Source: Hyalangium gracile
GTDB taxonomy: Bacteria > Myxococcota > Myxococcia > Myxococcales > Myxococcaceae
NCBI RefSeq assembly: GCF_020103725.1
Contig: NZ_JAHXBG010000011.1
Span: forward strand, 62,001-126,000
Length of the DNA: 64,000 nt
Reading direction: 5' to 3'
Shown here: positions 1 to 8,940 of the stretch, one piece after another
How positions within the stretch are numbered: the stretch's first letter is position 1
Layout of the letters: every line of letters starts with the position of its first letter
Made by a program: the position numbers and the translations under genes
The notes under the pieces: model-generated
Told to the model about the DNA's origin: nothing
Seen by the model: the letters and a program-made list of their open reading frames with translations, nothing else
Database searches by the model: none

Positions 1-294
1 CAGCCACCGGGTGCCCTGGTGCTCGCTGGTCAGCGTCCGGGCCTGGGCCGTGTCCAGCAGCAGGTGCCGGCCCTGATCGTCGATGGCCGTCCCGGGCGCC
101 ACGGTGACCACGGCGCCGCTGCTCGTCACCTCCAGCCCCCAGGCGATGCCCGACACGTGGAGCAGCCGGTCATGCCGGCGCTGCCGGTCGATGTGGTACT
201 TCTGCTCGTCGATGAAGTCCTGCTCGGACAGGTACTGGTTGTTGAAGTAGCGCGGCCGCTGGGTGACGTAGTCTGGCTGGTTGTAGTCCGCCAT
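1..294 (-). CDS. eCIS-associated tail protein, N-terminal part (cut by left edge)
   Basis: Reading starts at ATG 294 with GGAG seven bases upstream and stays open to base 1, giving 98 residues with no stop, so the C-terminus lies outside the window. The visible part has the pattern RYFNNQYLSEQDFIDEQ followed by a His/Arg-rich stretch and a GLEV motif near residue 55. I recall similar N-termini in uncharacterised proteins encoded in contractile-tail loci, but I cannot name a function. It lies 12 bases downstream of the P2-I-like tail gene on the same strand and is probably the next gene of the operon. A baseplate or fibre-type structural role is inference. Confidence 0.7.
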   Translation of the reverse strand, partial: MADYNQPDYVTQRPRYFNNQYLSEQDFIDEQKYHIDRQRRHDRLLHVSGIAWGLEVTSSGAVVTVAPGTAIDDQGRHLLLDTAQARTLTSEHQGTRWL

Positions 295-306
295 GGTGCA
301 GCTCCT

Positions 307-948
307 CTAGAGCTTGACGTTCAGGGTGCCCGAGCCGAGCACCGTGTTCTTCCCCACCGTCAGGCGGTTCGGGCCTTCGGTGACGATCTGCATCTGTGGA
401 TACCGGATCGCGAGCCCATAGAAGGTGTGCGCCGGCTTCTCCTGCTCGATGATGGCCTGGGCGATGCGGAACCTGCGCGCCAGCAGCGTCGCGTCGCGCT
501 CGGCCACCGAGAACGACACCCGGAAGTAGTAGGGGGTGTTGTCGTCCTCGTGGATCTCGATGTCCGTCTCCGAGCCCAGGTAGATGCGCAGCATCTCCTT
601 GAGCCCCGCGGGGGTGCCGCGCAGCCGGTACAGCGCGGGGATGCGGCGGATGAACCGGCGGCGCGTCTCCTCGTCCCAGTCGTCCCGCAGGCTGGTGGCG
701 ACCCAGCCCGCCAGCCAGGGCAGGAACTCCGCGGGGGCGCGCTCGTCCTCGCGCTCTCCGTCCCCTCCGGGCTGGAAGTAGGTGTGGATGCGATCCAGGA
801 TCTGCTCGACGGCTTGCGGCTCCTGGGCCAGGTCCAACCCGCCCAGGATGCGCTCGAAGGCGAGCAGGAAGCGCCCCAGGAACGGCTCGGCCTGGAAGAC
901 CGCGGGCAGGTGCTGGAGGTAGCGGCTCACGGGTTCGTTCGAAGCCAT
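307..948 (-). CDS. Phage tail protein I-like baseplate component (TIGR02242-type)
   Basis: 213 residues starting MASNEPVSRYLQHLPAVFQ, typical of the P2 gpI-like tail domain found in phage-tail-like loci. The motifs FLGRFLLAFERILGGLD, a FLPWLAGWVA core and RFIRRIPALYRLRGTPAGLK are seen directly; family members join the baseplate wedge. The ATG lies inside the 3' end of the upstream baseplate gene (overlap 927-948), which suggests translational coupling. A structural role in the injection-system baseplate is inferred from family and operon position. No signal peptide or membrane segment is present, as expected for a particle assembled in the cytoplasm. Confidence 0.85.
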   Translation of the reverse strand: MASNEPVSRYLQHLPAVFQAEPFLGRFLLAFERILGGLDLAQEPQAVEQILDRIHTYFQPGGDGEREDERAPAEFLPWLAGWVATSLRDDWDEETRRRFIRRIPALYRLRGTPAGLKEMLRIYLGSETDIEIHEDDNTPYYFRVSFSVAERDATLLARRFRIAQAIIEQEKPAHTFYGLAIRYPQMQIVTEGPNRLTVGKNTVLGSGTLNVKL

Positions 949-2600
949 TGGCCCCCCACGAAGTCGAAGGTCTTGAAGGTCAGCGTCCCCAGCGCGGGCA
1001 GCTCGTGCGAGAACAGGCGGAGGGAGCCATCGGCCAGGCGCCGTGTGGTGTCGTTCGTGACGCCGAGCACCACGCCGTGAGCTGTCCCGCCTCCCTCCAC
1101 GGACTCGCCGTCGGTGCCCACGAAGTCGACGCCGGGCACGCCGCTCAGCACCTCATACACCTCGGAGAGGTAGATGCTGCGTCCGAAGGGCCAGCCCTTG
1201 CCGTCCCTGCCACCCGTCAGGGGGTGCAGGTAGCGCTGCAGGGCAAAGGACGCATCCTGGATGACGGTCTGGGGCAGGGCGTCCGAGCGCAGGTAGAGCT
1301 CCGCGCTGAGGTTCACCTGCACGGAGGCCGGCGCCAGGACGTGGTGCTTCGTGGTGAGAAGGCGGCGCTCATCGAGGAAGGCGTGGAGCGCGTTCAGCAG
1401 GGCGCTCGGGGCCGCGAGCGGCAGGGTGGCATCACGCCACGAGGTGCCCTGGCCCTGGCCGTCCTGTCCCCCGGACTTGAGGTTGCGCACGACGTTGCCG
1501 GGAGGGCCGTCGTCGCAGGGGAAGCAGGCGACGAGGGCGTCATCGTCTCCGCGCGGCAGGCGCTTGAGATCGTCGGCGAGCTGCCCCACCGTCCGCGCCA
1601 TGCGCCACAGGCACACGTCGCTGATGAAGCCGCTGAAGGAGTACACCTTGCCATCCCGAGCGTCGGTGCTGGGGCCGCCGAGCCGCAGGGGCAGAGGCGC
1701 CGCGCTCAGGGGGATGGCGCCCTGCAGGGCCGCCTCGCCGACCACCCGCCCGCTGAGGTGGAGGCGGAAGGTGGCGCCGTCCTCCATGTGGGTGCGGGTG
1801 ATGGAGATGTGGGTCCAGGTTCCCTCCTGGATCAGGCCCGGCTGCGAGGACAGCTGCCGGACTCCGGCCAGGGAGAAGGACAGGCTCCCATCCGGCTCCA
1901 GCACCAGCGCGCTCCCCTCCAGGCCGCCCCGGGAGAACAGCATCTGGCGCCCCTTGCCCAGGTCCAGCGGGTGGATCCACGCGGAGAAGGTGGTGTCCTC
2001 CGAGAACTCATCCCCGTAGAGGCCGAGCGCGACGAAGGCCGTCTCTCCGCCAAACGTGAGCAGGAAGGCGGGCTCGGGAGGCGCGGGCACCAGGCCGGCT
2101 CGTCCCCAGGCCCAGCGCGCGGGCCAGGGCGCATCCGGCACCACCACCAGGCTCATGTGGCCGAGGGCCGTGTCCGAGGCGGACTTCAGCAGGTTGCGCT
2201 CCGCCACGCAGTGCGCCCGGCGGACGCGGACTCCGGCCCCCTTCCAGTCCTCGAGGACCAGGTGCTCGAAGTCCTCGCACGTGACGGCGCGGTAGCGCTC
2301 CCGCAGCTCCCGCACGGTGTCGCGCATGGCCGTCTCCAGCGCGTCCGCCCCCGTGTTCACCGGGCGCTCCCAGCCGGGCCCGTTGAGCAGCTCCAGGAAG
2401 GTCCAGTAGCTGCGCTCGGGCACCTGATCCAGTCGGTACACCGTCATCTCCGTCAGCCAGGCGAACATCTCCAGGAGCGAGATGCCCGGGTCGGAGGGGT
2501 TGTGGTCCGTCCACCCAGGGGACAGCATGGGGATGAGGGCGCGGGCCTCCTCCACCAGCTGGGCATAGGTGAGATCATCGAGCTGCGGCAGCTTGAGCAC
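927..2600 (-). CDS. eCIS baseplate protein (Afp12-like) with inserted LamG-like domain
   Basis: 557 residues. The N-terminus (about 1-170) has the baseplate pattern NPSDPGISLLEMFAWLTEM and LDQVPERSYWTFLELL, and the C-terminus (about 385-557) has the matching baseplate module (RYLHPLTGGRDGKGWPFGRS). Between them, about residues 175-375, lies a jelly-roll-like LamG/concanavalin A-type segment: TTFSAWIHP, an LVLEPDGSLSFSL strand, GTWTHISITR and an FSGFISDVCLWRMA end motif, all typical of that fold. GTG at 2600 follows GAGG and sits three bases after the upstream stop. Baseplate wedge function is from family; glycan or surface binding by the insert is inference. Confidence 0.85.
   Translation of the reverse strand: MLKLPQLDDLTYAQLVEEARALIPMLSPGWTDHNPSDPGISLLEMFAWLTEMTVYRLDQVPERSYWTFLELLNGPGWERPVNTGADALETAMRDTVRELRERYRAVTCEDFEHLVLEDWKGAGVRVRRAHCVAERNLLKSASDTALGHMSLVVVPDAPWPARWAWGRAGLVPAPPEPAFLLTFGGETAFVALGLYGDEFSEDTTFSAWIHPLDLGKGRQMLFSRGGLEGSALVLEPDGSLSFSLAGVRQLSSQPGLIQEGTWTHISITRTHMEDGATFRLHLSGRVVGEAALQGAIPLSAAPLPLRLGGPSTDARDGKVYSFSGFISDVCLWRMARTVGQLADDLKRLPRGDDDALVACFPCDDGPPGNVVRNLKSGGQDGQGQGTSWRDATLPLAAPSALLNALHAFLDERRLLTTKHHVLAPASVQVNLSAELYLRSDALPQTVIQDASFALQRYLHPLTGGRDGKGWPFGRSIYLSEVYEVLSGVPGVDFVGTDGESVEGGGTAHGVVLGVTNDTTRRLADGSLRLFSHELPALGTLTFKTFDFVGGQWLRTNP
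1475..2075 (-). other. LamG/ConA-like domain coding segment inside the baseplate gene
   Basis: Approximate limits of the insert in the Afp12-like protein. It encodes alternating beta strands with the signature GTWTHISITR and ends with SGFISDVCLWRMA. The flanking baseplate halves would read as one standard protein without it. Domain boundaries are estimated by eye to within about 15 residues. Confidence 0.65.
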
Positions 2601-2603
2601 CGG

Positions 2604-5600
2604 TCAGTCCTCCCGGTTCTTCAGGGTTACGGAGATGTTCTCGGCCCGCGAGTAGATGAGCACGGCCTGTGGGAGCGTCCCCTGGGGCGCGTTCACGGAC
2701 ACGGAGAGTGAGTCGATCCGATCCACGCCCTCCTGCTTCATGAGCAGCGCGTACAGATCCGAGCGGTGCGGCCAGCGGCCGAAGTCCCAGCCCTCGCCGG
2801 AGTCGCCTCCGTGGAGCGGGTGGAGATAGCGCGCGAGCGCCTGCTGGATCTGCTCGCGGACGGCCTCCGAGGCCTCGAGCGACTCGGGGATCACGGAGAC
2901 GGTCACGTGGACCTCGGCCCAGGCCGGGCCGCACACCTCGAGCCGGGCCGCTGGCGGGCACCGGTCGCGCACGTAGGTCTCCACTCGATCCAGCAGCTCC
3001 CGGCTCGGGACGGGCTGGGGGTCGGCGCTGGAGGGGATGATCACCACCAGCACCTGCCCCTCGCGCTCCACCATGTTCCTGTCGGGAGCGATCTGATCGG
3101 CGGGCTGGAACGAGGGGGTGATGACCTGGACGCGCGCCACGTCGGGCGAGGCCTCCCGGGCCAGATCCGCGAAGTCATCCACCGTCACGGCTAGGCCCCG
3201 GTGGCGCAGGGTGCGGGAGCTGCGCTCCTTGAGGCGCTCCAGCTCCTCCAGGTCCGCGCCGCCCGAGGCGGCGTCCGGGTTGATGGCCCCGTCCACGTAC
3301 GGCACCGTGCTCTTCATCTGGGTGAGGGCCCTGGCCGGCACGTTGCCGCGTGCCCCGCCTCCGGAGCGGTACCAGGCCAGGCGGATGCCGTCGCGCCCCA
3401 CGGGGGGAATCCGCCCCTGCCGGCCGTTGCCGAAGCGCACCTCCCCGGTCTGGTGATCGATGACGTAGTGGCGATCCCTGGGCTGCGAGGCTCGCAGATC
3501 GGGCACGGCATGCCAGCGCACCCACACCTCGTGAGTCTCGCCCCGCTCGTCCAGCGTCGTGGTGACGGCGTCAGGGCCCTCGAGCGCCTCGAGCTCCGCC
3601 TGCTCCTGGGGCTCCGGCAGGGAGGGCTCGCGTACCTCTAGGCGGGGGCCGGGAAGCACGGGCGTCCGCGTGGCGGTGAACACCTGATCCGGCTCGCCGT
3701 TGCTCGAGCCCAGCACCTCGCGCGTGGCCGTGGTGGCATGGCTGGCCCAGACGGTGTTGGTCAGCACGCGACGCAGGCGCACGCGCTCGCGGAGGCCTCC
3801 CTTCAGCCAGCGGACGCGCAGCCAGCAGCGCACCTGGCCGAACTCTCGGCTGGCCGTGAAGTCCGCCGGGCCGATGAAGCGCAGCTGCCCGCTGCGACTG
3901 AGCGCCTGCGTCTCGTCCTCGGCTCGGAGCGCGGCCCAGCCGTTCGCACCCCGGTACTCCCACTCGAGCTGGAGCGGCTCCTCGGCCTCGGGCGGCTCCA
4001 CTCCCTGGGTGAGCGCGGGCGCGAGCACCTCCTCCGGGCGAGGCAGCGCCACCTCCAGGTGGAGCAGCGTCGGGCGGTTCGCGAAGGCCTGGTCGAAACC
4101 CAGATAGAGCGACGGCCCCGGATCCGCGCTGAGGACGAAGGGCGTGACGGGGGAGCCCATCGTCACGAGCCGGGCCGTGCAGTCCTCGTAGGTGCCGTCG
4201 TTCAGCAGGAAGCACGCCTCGAGGGCGCGGCTCACCGTGGATGTGTAGCTGAGCTTCAGCGATTGGATCGAGGGCGGCTGGTAGGTGGCGGGCAACACCT
4301 TCGGCACCTGGCCGTCGGTGTAGACGACCTTCTGGTCCTCTCCGTAGTGGCCCCCCACGAGCCGCACGCGCAGCCAGCGGTTGCGTCGGCCGCCCACCTC
4401 CGTCTCGCCGAGCTGCTGGGGCAGGTTGAACTCGATCTCCTTGCCCACGTTCGTGCCGGTCGGCTGCACCGTGAAGGCCTGGCTGCGATCCACGAAGCTG
4501 GCTCCGGCGTCCGTGCTGCCGCTCTTGGTGGACTCGCCGAGCTTCTGCCAGGTGCTGCCGTTCCAGAGCTCCCAGACGAGCTTAAGCGTGTCGGGGGGCG
4601 TCGGGTTCATCGGCAGCAGGGAGGGCGTCAGCGTCAGGGAGACGGTGACCTTGCGCCCGGGCTGGGAGAACACGTCGCTGCTGGCCACGGCGAACGTGTC
4701 GTTGAAGCGGGGCCGCTCGCCCAGCGGATAGAAGTCCTTGCTGATGTCCAGCGGGGCGGTGTTGAAGAGCGCCACGTCCGGTGCCACGCCGTCGCGCTTC
4801 AGCTCGACGCTCGCGGAGACGGACGTGAGGATGGGCAGGGCCGCGGGTGTGTCTCCGCTCAGCGGTATCCGAGTCAGCTGGCCTCGGACCCAGCGGGCGG
4901 AGCGACCGTTGATCTCCCGGACGGCCGGGGCCGCCGGGAGGTTCAGCTGCCACGAGGCGCCATTCTTCTGGGGGGTGAGCGCCTGCCACGTCGCCCCATC
5001 CCAGAAGGACCAGACCATGTCCACCGTGGGCGCCGTCTGCCACTGCAGCGTCAGCCACCGCCGCTGGACGCCGAGCCTCGTGAAGAGGGAGTCGCAGGCC
5101 AGGAACAGGGAGTGCTCCACGGCGTCGTGGGCGACGAACGCCTGGAACTCCGTGGCGGTGCCGCCGGGGAGGGGCGTGCGGTCGCTGGCGCGATCGATCA
5201 GGAAGGCGGCGGGGGGAGTCGCCGAGTCCCACTCGCGCCGCCGCTCGCGGACGATGAGCGAAGTCAGCCTGGCCCGCGTCAGGACGAGCGCACGCTCCGT
5301 CGCGAAGACGATCTCCTCGCCACCGTCGGGCGCCGACGTCGCCGCCACCTGGGTGCCCGCCGGCACGCTGGCCTCGGCCTTGGCGCCCTCCGCCAGCTGG
5401 AAGGACAGCGCGGCCCGGGCGGGGCGGGGCGGCAGCCGCTGCGCGCCCAGCAGATCCAGGAACGCCAGGTGGTGCTTCTCGGGCACCTGGTTGAGGCGAC
5501 CGATCACGTGGCTCATCATCCGCGCGAAGATGCGGATCAGCGCCGAGCCGGGGTCCTGCCCGTTGGGAGCGGGGCGCCAGCCCGAGTAGGTGCCAGCGAG

Positions 5601-5669
5601 CTCCTCGAGCTGGGCGACGAGGTCGCCGTAGGTTCGCGAGTCGAGCTTGGGCGGGGTGAGGGGGGCCAT
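2604..5669 (-). CDS. eCIS baseplate J-like protein (Afp11-like, TIGR02243-type)
   Basis: 1021 residues, the size expected for the large baseplate protein of contractile injection systems. It starts MAPLTPPKLDSRTYGDLVAQ and continues with GSALIRIFARMMSHVIGRLNQVPEKHHLAFLDLLG in its first 90 residues, the hallmark of this family. The region around residues 735-830 (HYVIDHQTGEVRFGNGRQG, then ARALTQMKSTVPYVDGAINP) and the C-terminal RYLHPLHGGDSGEGWDFGR match the J-like core. It probably forms the baseplate wedge that triggers contraction. The ATG at 5669 is six bases from the upstream stop, and the stop is three bases before the GTG of the next gene, so the genes are tightly linked. Confidence 0.9.
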   Translation of the reverse strand: MAPLTPPKLDSRTYGDLVAQLEELAGTYSGWRPAPNGQDPGSALIRIFARMMSHVIGRLNQVPEKHHLAFLDLLGAQRLPPRPARAALSFQLAEGAKAEASVPAGTQVAATSAPDGGEEIVFATERALVLTRARLTSLIVRERRREWDSATPPAAFLIDRASDRTPLPGGTATEFQAFVAHDAVEHSLFLACDSLFTRLGVQRRWLTLQWQTAPTVDMVWSFWDGATWQALTPQKNGASWQLNLPAAPAVREINGRSARWVRGQLTRIPLSGDTPAALPILTSVSASVELKRDGVAPDVALFNTAPLDISKDFYPLGERPRFNDTFAVASSDVFSQPGRKVTVSLTLTPSLLPMNPTPPDTLKLVWELWNGSTWQKLGESTKSGSTDAGASFVDRSQAFTVQPTGTNVGKEIEFNLPQQLGETEVGGRRNRWLRVRLVGGHYGEDQKVVYTDGQVPKVLPATYQPPSIQSLKLSYTSTVSRALEACFLLNDGTYEDCTARLVTMGSPVTPFVLSADPGPSLYLGFDQAFANRPTLLHLEVALPRPEEVLAPALTQGVEPPEAEEPLQLEWEYRGANGWAALRAEDETQALSRSGQLRFIGPADFTASREFGQVRCWLRVRWLKGGLRERVRLRRVLTNTVWASHATTATREVLGSSNGEPDQVFTATRTPVLPGPRLEVREPSLPEPQEQAELEALEGPDAVTTTLDERGETHEVWVRWHAVPDLRASQPRDRHYVIDHQTGEVRFGNGRQGRIPPVGRDGIRLAWYRSGGGARGNVPARALTQMKSTVPYVDGAINPDAASGGADLEELERLKERSSRTLRHRGLAVTVDDFADLAREASPDVARVQVITPSFQPADQIAPDRNMVEREGQVLVVIIPSSADPQPVPSRELLDRVETYVRDRCPPAARLEVCGPAWAEVHVTVSVIPESLEASEAVREQIQQALARYLHPLHGGDSGEGWDFGRWPHRSDLYALLMKQEGVDRIDSLSVSVNAPQGTLPQAVLIYSRAENISVTLKNRED

Positions 5670-5675
5670 CGCGCG

Positions 5676-6062
5676 TCAGCTCACGTAGAAGGGGTAGACG
5701 AAGTTGAAGCGGCTGTTGGTGCTGCGCACCGCGTAGGTGATGGTGATGAGGAGCCGGCCGGGCTCTTCCTCGTCGGGCTGCACGTCCACGCCGAGCAGAT
5801 CGATGCGGGGCTCCCACAGGGTCAGCGCCTGGGTCACCTCGCTGGCCACCCGGCCCATCGTCCCCGCGCCGATGTTCTCGAAGACGAGCGCGTGGATGCC
5901 GCAGCCGAAGTCCGGGCGCATCACCCGCTCGCCGGGCGCGGTGGAGAGGATGAGCCAGAGCGACTGGCGGATCTTCGCCTCCTCCTGGCTCGTCGCGACC
6001 TGTCCCGAGGCGTCGAGGCCTACCGGGAAGCTCCAGCCTGATCCAAGGAAGTCTCCAGCCAT
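5676..6062 (-). CDS. GPW/gp25 family baseplate protein (Afp9-like)
   Basis: 128 residues from ATG 6062. The gp25 signature EEAKIRQSLWLILSTAPGER followed by MRPDFGCGIHALVFEN is clear, then a C-terminal strand-rich part (ITITYAVRSTNSRFNFVYPFYV). Gp25 proteins nucleate the sheath on the baseplate. I chose ATG 6062 over ATG 6068 because GGAGG lies six bases before 6062, while 6068 directly abuts it. The gene lies between the PAAR-like tip and the J-like protein, the usual order in eCIS loci. Confidence 0.9.
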   Translation of the reverse strand: MAGDFLGSGWSFPVGLDASGQVATSQEEAKIRQSLWLILSTAPGERVMRPDFGCGIHALVFENIGAGTMGRVASEVTQALTLWEPRIDLLGVDVQPDEEEPGRLLITITYAVRSTNSRFNFVYPFYVS

Positions 6063-6072
6063 GGGCATCCTC

Positions 6073-6411
6073 CTATTGGGCCTTCACGCGCTGCTGCGTG
6101 GGCGCGATCTGGAGCGGGGTTCCGGTGGGGGTGCACGTCGCCTGACTGTTCTCCAGGAGCACCGCCTGTCCCATCACCTTGACCCGCTGGGTGGCGGTGG
6201 GGGGCGTGAACATGCCCGTCACGCAGGGGAAGGGCGTGGGCGAGGGCGCTGTCGGGAGCTGGTTGGTGCAGCCAGCGACGGAGTAGGGCGCGGCCGCGGC
6301 CACCACCGCCATGCCCTGCACCTTGACGCGCGGCAGCGGCGAGGTGGGCTGGGCGGTGCCACCATGGACGCACTTCACCTGCGCGCTCTGCACGAGCAGA
6401 TAGCCGGGCAT
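6073..6411 (-). CDS. PAAR-like spike tip protein (Afp10-like)
   Basis: 112 residues, rich in Pro, Val, Gly and Thr, with two short repeats ending RVKVQGMAV and RVKVMGQAV, each followed by small residues and Cys/Thr. Four cysteines (in VKCVHGG, AGCTNQ, FPCVTG and ATCTPTG) could bind a metal, as in PAAR tips. The gene directly follows the VgrG-like hub, and its ATG shares bases with the hub stop (TGATG), so the two are probably co-translated. The product should cap the spike and may carry or receive effectors. Function is assigned from composition and position, not from a sharply conserved motif. Confidence 0.7.
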   Translation of the reverse strand: MPGYLLVQSAQVKCVHGGTAQPTSPLPRVKVQGMAVVAAAAPYSVAGCTNQLPTAPSPTPFPCVTGMFTPPTATQRVKVMGQAVLLENSQATCTPTGTPLQIAPTQQRVKAQ

Positions 6412-8153
6412 CACACCACCTCCAGGGCGCCATCGTTGACGGTGACCTTCGAGCCCTTGATCGACACCTCACCGGCCGGGCTCTCGAGCGCCACGGACTG
6501 TCGGGCCTTGATCGAGAGGTTGGCGCAGTCCACGGCCAGATCCCCCTGGCTCTTCAAGGTCATGTTCCCCTGGCTCTGCACGGAGATCTCCCCCTGGGCC
6601 TGGATGGTGAGGTCCTTGTCCACCTGGATGCTCATGGAGTTGTTCTTCGAGTCGATGAGGATGAGGTTCTTGCCCGTCTTGTCGCTGAGGATGACCTTCT
6701 CCTCGCCCTGGGTGTCGTCCAGGGTGAAGGTGTGGCCGCTGCGGGACTTGAGGACGCGCAGGTTGTTCTTGCCGTCGTCGTTGGGGGCTGGCGGCTTGTT
6801 CTGGCCGTTCCAGACCGAGCCGACGACGTAGGGAGCGGTGACGTCGCCGTGCTCGAACATGACGAGCACCTCGTCCTCCACCTCGGGGGGCAGGTAGAAG
6901 CCCCGCTCGCCGCCGGCCATGGGCGTGGCCACCCGGGCCCAGCCGCTCTCGAACTTCTCGTCCAGCCACGGGAGCGCGAGCTTGACGCGTCCCAGGCCGT
7001 CCGGATCCTGGGTGTTCGTCACCCGGCCGGTGACGACGCCATGGATGCGGCTGGAGCTCCCGGGGGACGCGGCCAGCTCCTCCGTCGTCTCCGGATCCTC
7101 GGTGCCTCGCGTACCGCCCTGCACGCTGAAGTTCGTGCGGTAGCCTCCCTTGCGCGAGAACGCGTGCGTGGCCGAGGTGACCTGGTAGAGGCCGCTGAAG
7201 CGCTTGCCCACGCCCTCGATGCGGACGACCTCGCCGGCCTGCACGCCAGGAGTGCCGAAGCAGCTCCCCGAGCCGGTGACGGCGCTGGAGAAGAGGCGCT
7301 CCAGCTCCGCCTGGGCGAAGGCGTCCGCCTCGGACTTCTGGCTCACGGCCTGGTGGGTGATGACGCGCACCTGACTGCCGTACAGCTTGTCGCTGCTCAG
7401 CGTCCCCACGCTCTTCCCCAGGCTGTTGGCCTTGGCCATCCCCACCACCTCCTTGGCCTGGGTCACGTCCATGCCGCGCACCTCCACCGAGCTGACGAGG
7501 GAGGCCGCGGAGATGCGGGGGGTGAACTCGAGCAGCCCCGAGTCCAGCGCGAGCGTCAGGGTGGAGGAGGCCGAGCTCTCCCGGTGCCGGAAGTGGAGCT
7601 TCTTGCCGTTGATGGACAGCTCGCAGCCGCTCTCGCGGGCCAGCAGGTGGAGGAAGGCCAGATCCGACTGGTTGTTCTGCACCACCATCGGCCGCTTGAA
7701 GGTGACGCCCTTCACCTCGGCCTTGAGCCCGTTCTCCTGGGCGATCAGCTTGGCGATGTCCGCGTGGGACTTGTCCTGGAAGGTCCGGGTCTTCTGTCCT
7801 CGCGCCATGGCGTGGCGGGCATCCAGCCCCGTCACCACCAGGCTCGGCGGCTGCCCGGCGGAGGCCGTCAGCTCCAGGTCGGTGATCTCTCCGAAGAGCA
7901 GCGAGGTGAGCGCGCCGGAGTAGCCCATCTTGATCTCCACCTTGTTGCCCACGGCGAAGAGATCGTCGTCCACCCAGGTGTGCTCGAGCCGATCCATGTC
8001 CCAGGTGAGCAGGCGCAGCGTGAAGCGGCCGGACTTGCCCAGGGTCTGCTCGACGGTGACCTCGAGCAGATCCTCGTCGGCCTCCGAGGGCAGGAGGGCG
8101 TTGTTGATGGTCACCTGCAGCGCGGGAATCGAGGACGGGTCTAGCAGGGGCAT
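6411..8153 (-). CDS. VgrG/gpD-like spike hub protein (Afp8-like)
   Basis: 580 residues in the expected order. Residues about 1-350 form the phage late-control gpD-like hub (VEQTLGKSGRFTLRL, FGEITDLELT, QNNQSDLAFLHLLARESGC). Residues about 370-455 form a gp5-like OB domain (GVVTGRVTNTQDPDGLGRVK, ERGFYLPPEVEDEVLVMFEHGD, APYVVGSVWN). The C-terminus is a beta-helix of repeats such as LTIQAQGEISVQSQGN. It forms the trimeric spike below the tube. GAGAGG lies six bases before ATG 8153. The LysM protein gene is just upstream and the PAAR tip overlaps downstream. Confidence 0.93.
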   Translation of the reverse strand: MPLLDPSSIPALQVTINNALLPSEADEDLLEVTVEQTLGKSGRFTLRLLTWDMDRLEHTWVDDDLFAVGNKVEIKMGYSGALTSLLFGEITDLELTASAGQPPSLVVTGLDARHAMARGQKTRTFQDKSHADIAKLIAQENGLKAEVKGVTFKRPMVVQNNQSDLAFLHLLARESGCELSINGKKLHFRHRESSASSTLTLALDSGLLEFTPRISAASLVSSVEVRGMDVTQAKEVVGMAKANSLGKSVGTLSSDKLYGSQVRVITHQAVSQKSEADAFAQAELERLFSSAVTGSGSCFGTPGVQAGEVVRIEGVGKRFSGLYQVTSATHAFSRKGGYRTNFSVQGGTRGTEDPETTEELAASPGSSSRIHGVVTGRVTNTQDPDGLGRVKLALPWLDEKFESGWARVATPMAGGERGFYLPPEVEDEVLVMFEHGDVTAPYVVGSVWNGQNKPPAPNDDGKNNLRVLKSRSGHTFTLDDTQGEEKVILSDKTGKNLILIDSKNNSMSIQVDKDLTIQAQGEISVQSQGNMTLKSQGDLAVDCANLSIKARQSVALESPAGEVSIKGSKVTVNDGALEVV

Positions 8154-8163
8154 GGGTCGCCTC

Positions 8164-8940
8164 TCACTTGCGCAGCGGGGGGATGGTGAGGACGCGGCCG
8201 GGCTCCAGCCGGCGGGGATCCTCGATGCCGTTGGCGCGGGCGATGGCGCGCCACTGCGAGGTGTCGCTGTACTCCTCGTGGGCGATGCTGCTCAGGGTGT
8301 CTCCGCGGCGCACGATGCGCTTCTTGGCCACGTCCGCCGAGTGCAGCTCGCGCGCCCGCATCTCCTGGGCGGTGGGGACGTGCTGGAAGGTGCAGGACAG
8401 GGTGGCCCGTACCGGCGTCCCATCCGCCATGAAGTGGGTGAAGGTCTGGTTCAGGTGGGTGAGCACGCCCCGCAGCAGCAGGTACTGGCCCCACATGAGC
8501 TTGCAGAAGGGCGGCCGGTGCAGCTCGCGGTTCACCCGCGCCAGCTCCACCACCTGGTCCGTGTACTTGACGACGTCCGTTGCGCTGGGGGCCCGGGGCA
8601 GCCCCACGGGGACCAGCGCCGAGGTCAGTGCCTTGCCGAGGCCACCCAGGGCTCCGCTCGAGGGCGCTCCCTCGTAGGTGTCGAAGAAGAGATCGAGGCT
8701 CAGCGTCGCCGGCTCGCTGGTCTCGAACTCGAAGACGTGCCGCAGGCCGGCCTGCGCGAGGATGGGGGAGACCTTCCACGCGACGTTCTGCTCGTAGCGC
8801 AGCTCGCTGGGGTTGAAGAGGGCGTGGATCTCCCCCGCGTAGACGTCGGACTGCCGCGTCTCGTGGAGGATCTTCAGCTTCTGCAGGGAGCCACTGCTGA
8901 GCAGGGACGCGGCGGGAGACGAGAGGCGTTGGATGGTCAT
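8164..8940 (-). CDS. LysM-containing baseplate hub protein (Afp7-like)
   Basis: 258 residues. Residues 1-195 resemble the hub-associated Afp7/Pvc7-type protein (HALFNPSELRYEQNVAW, LSLDLFFDTYEG, LTHLNQTFTHFMADGTPV). The C-terminus, about residues 205-256, is a LysM domain (RRGDTLSSIAHEEYSDTSQW, IEDPRRLEPGRVLTIP). In related systems this protein locks tube to spike. The start ATG overlaps the stop of the Pro-rich gene upstream (ATGA). No signal peptide is seen, which argues against a secreted cell-wall protein and for a particle subunit. Confidence 0.88.
   Translation of the reverse strand: MTIQRLSSPAASLLSSGSLQKLKILHETRQSDVYAGEIHALFNPSELRYEQNVAWKVSPILAQAGLRHVFEFETSEPATLSLDLFFDTYEGAPSSGALGGLGKALTSALVPVGLPRAPSATDVVKYTDQVVELARVNRELHRPPFCKLMWGQYLLLRGVLTHLNQTFTHFMADGTPVRATLSCTFQHVPTAQEMRARELHSADVAKKRIVRRGDTLSSIAHEEYSDTSQWRAIARANGIEDPRRLEPGRVLTIPPLRK

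Noticed and set aside
3738-6041. Long plus-strand open frames opposite the eCIS genes
   Set aside because: Composition is typical of GC-rich antisense frames; the minus strand has recognisable families throughout.
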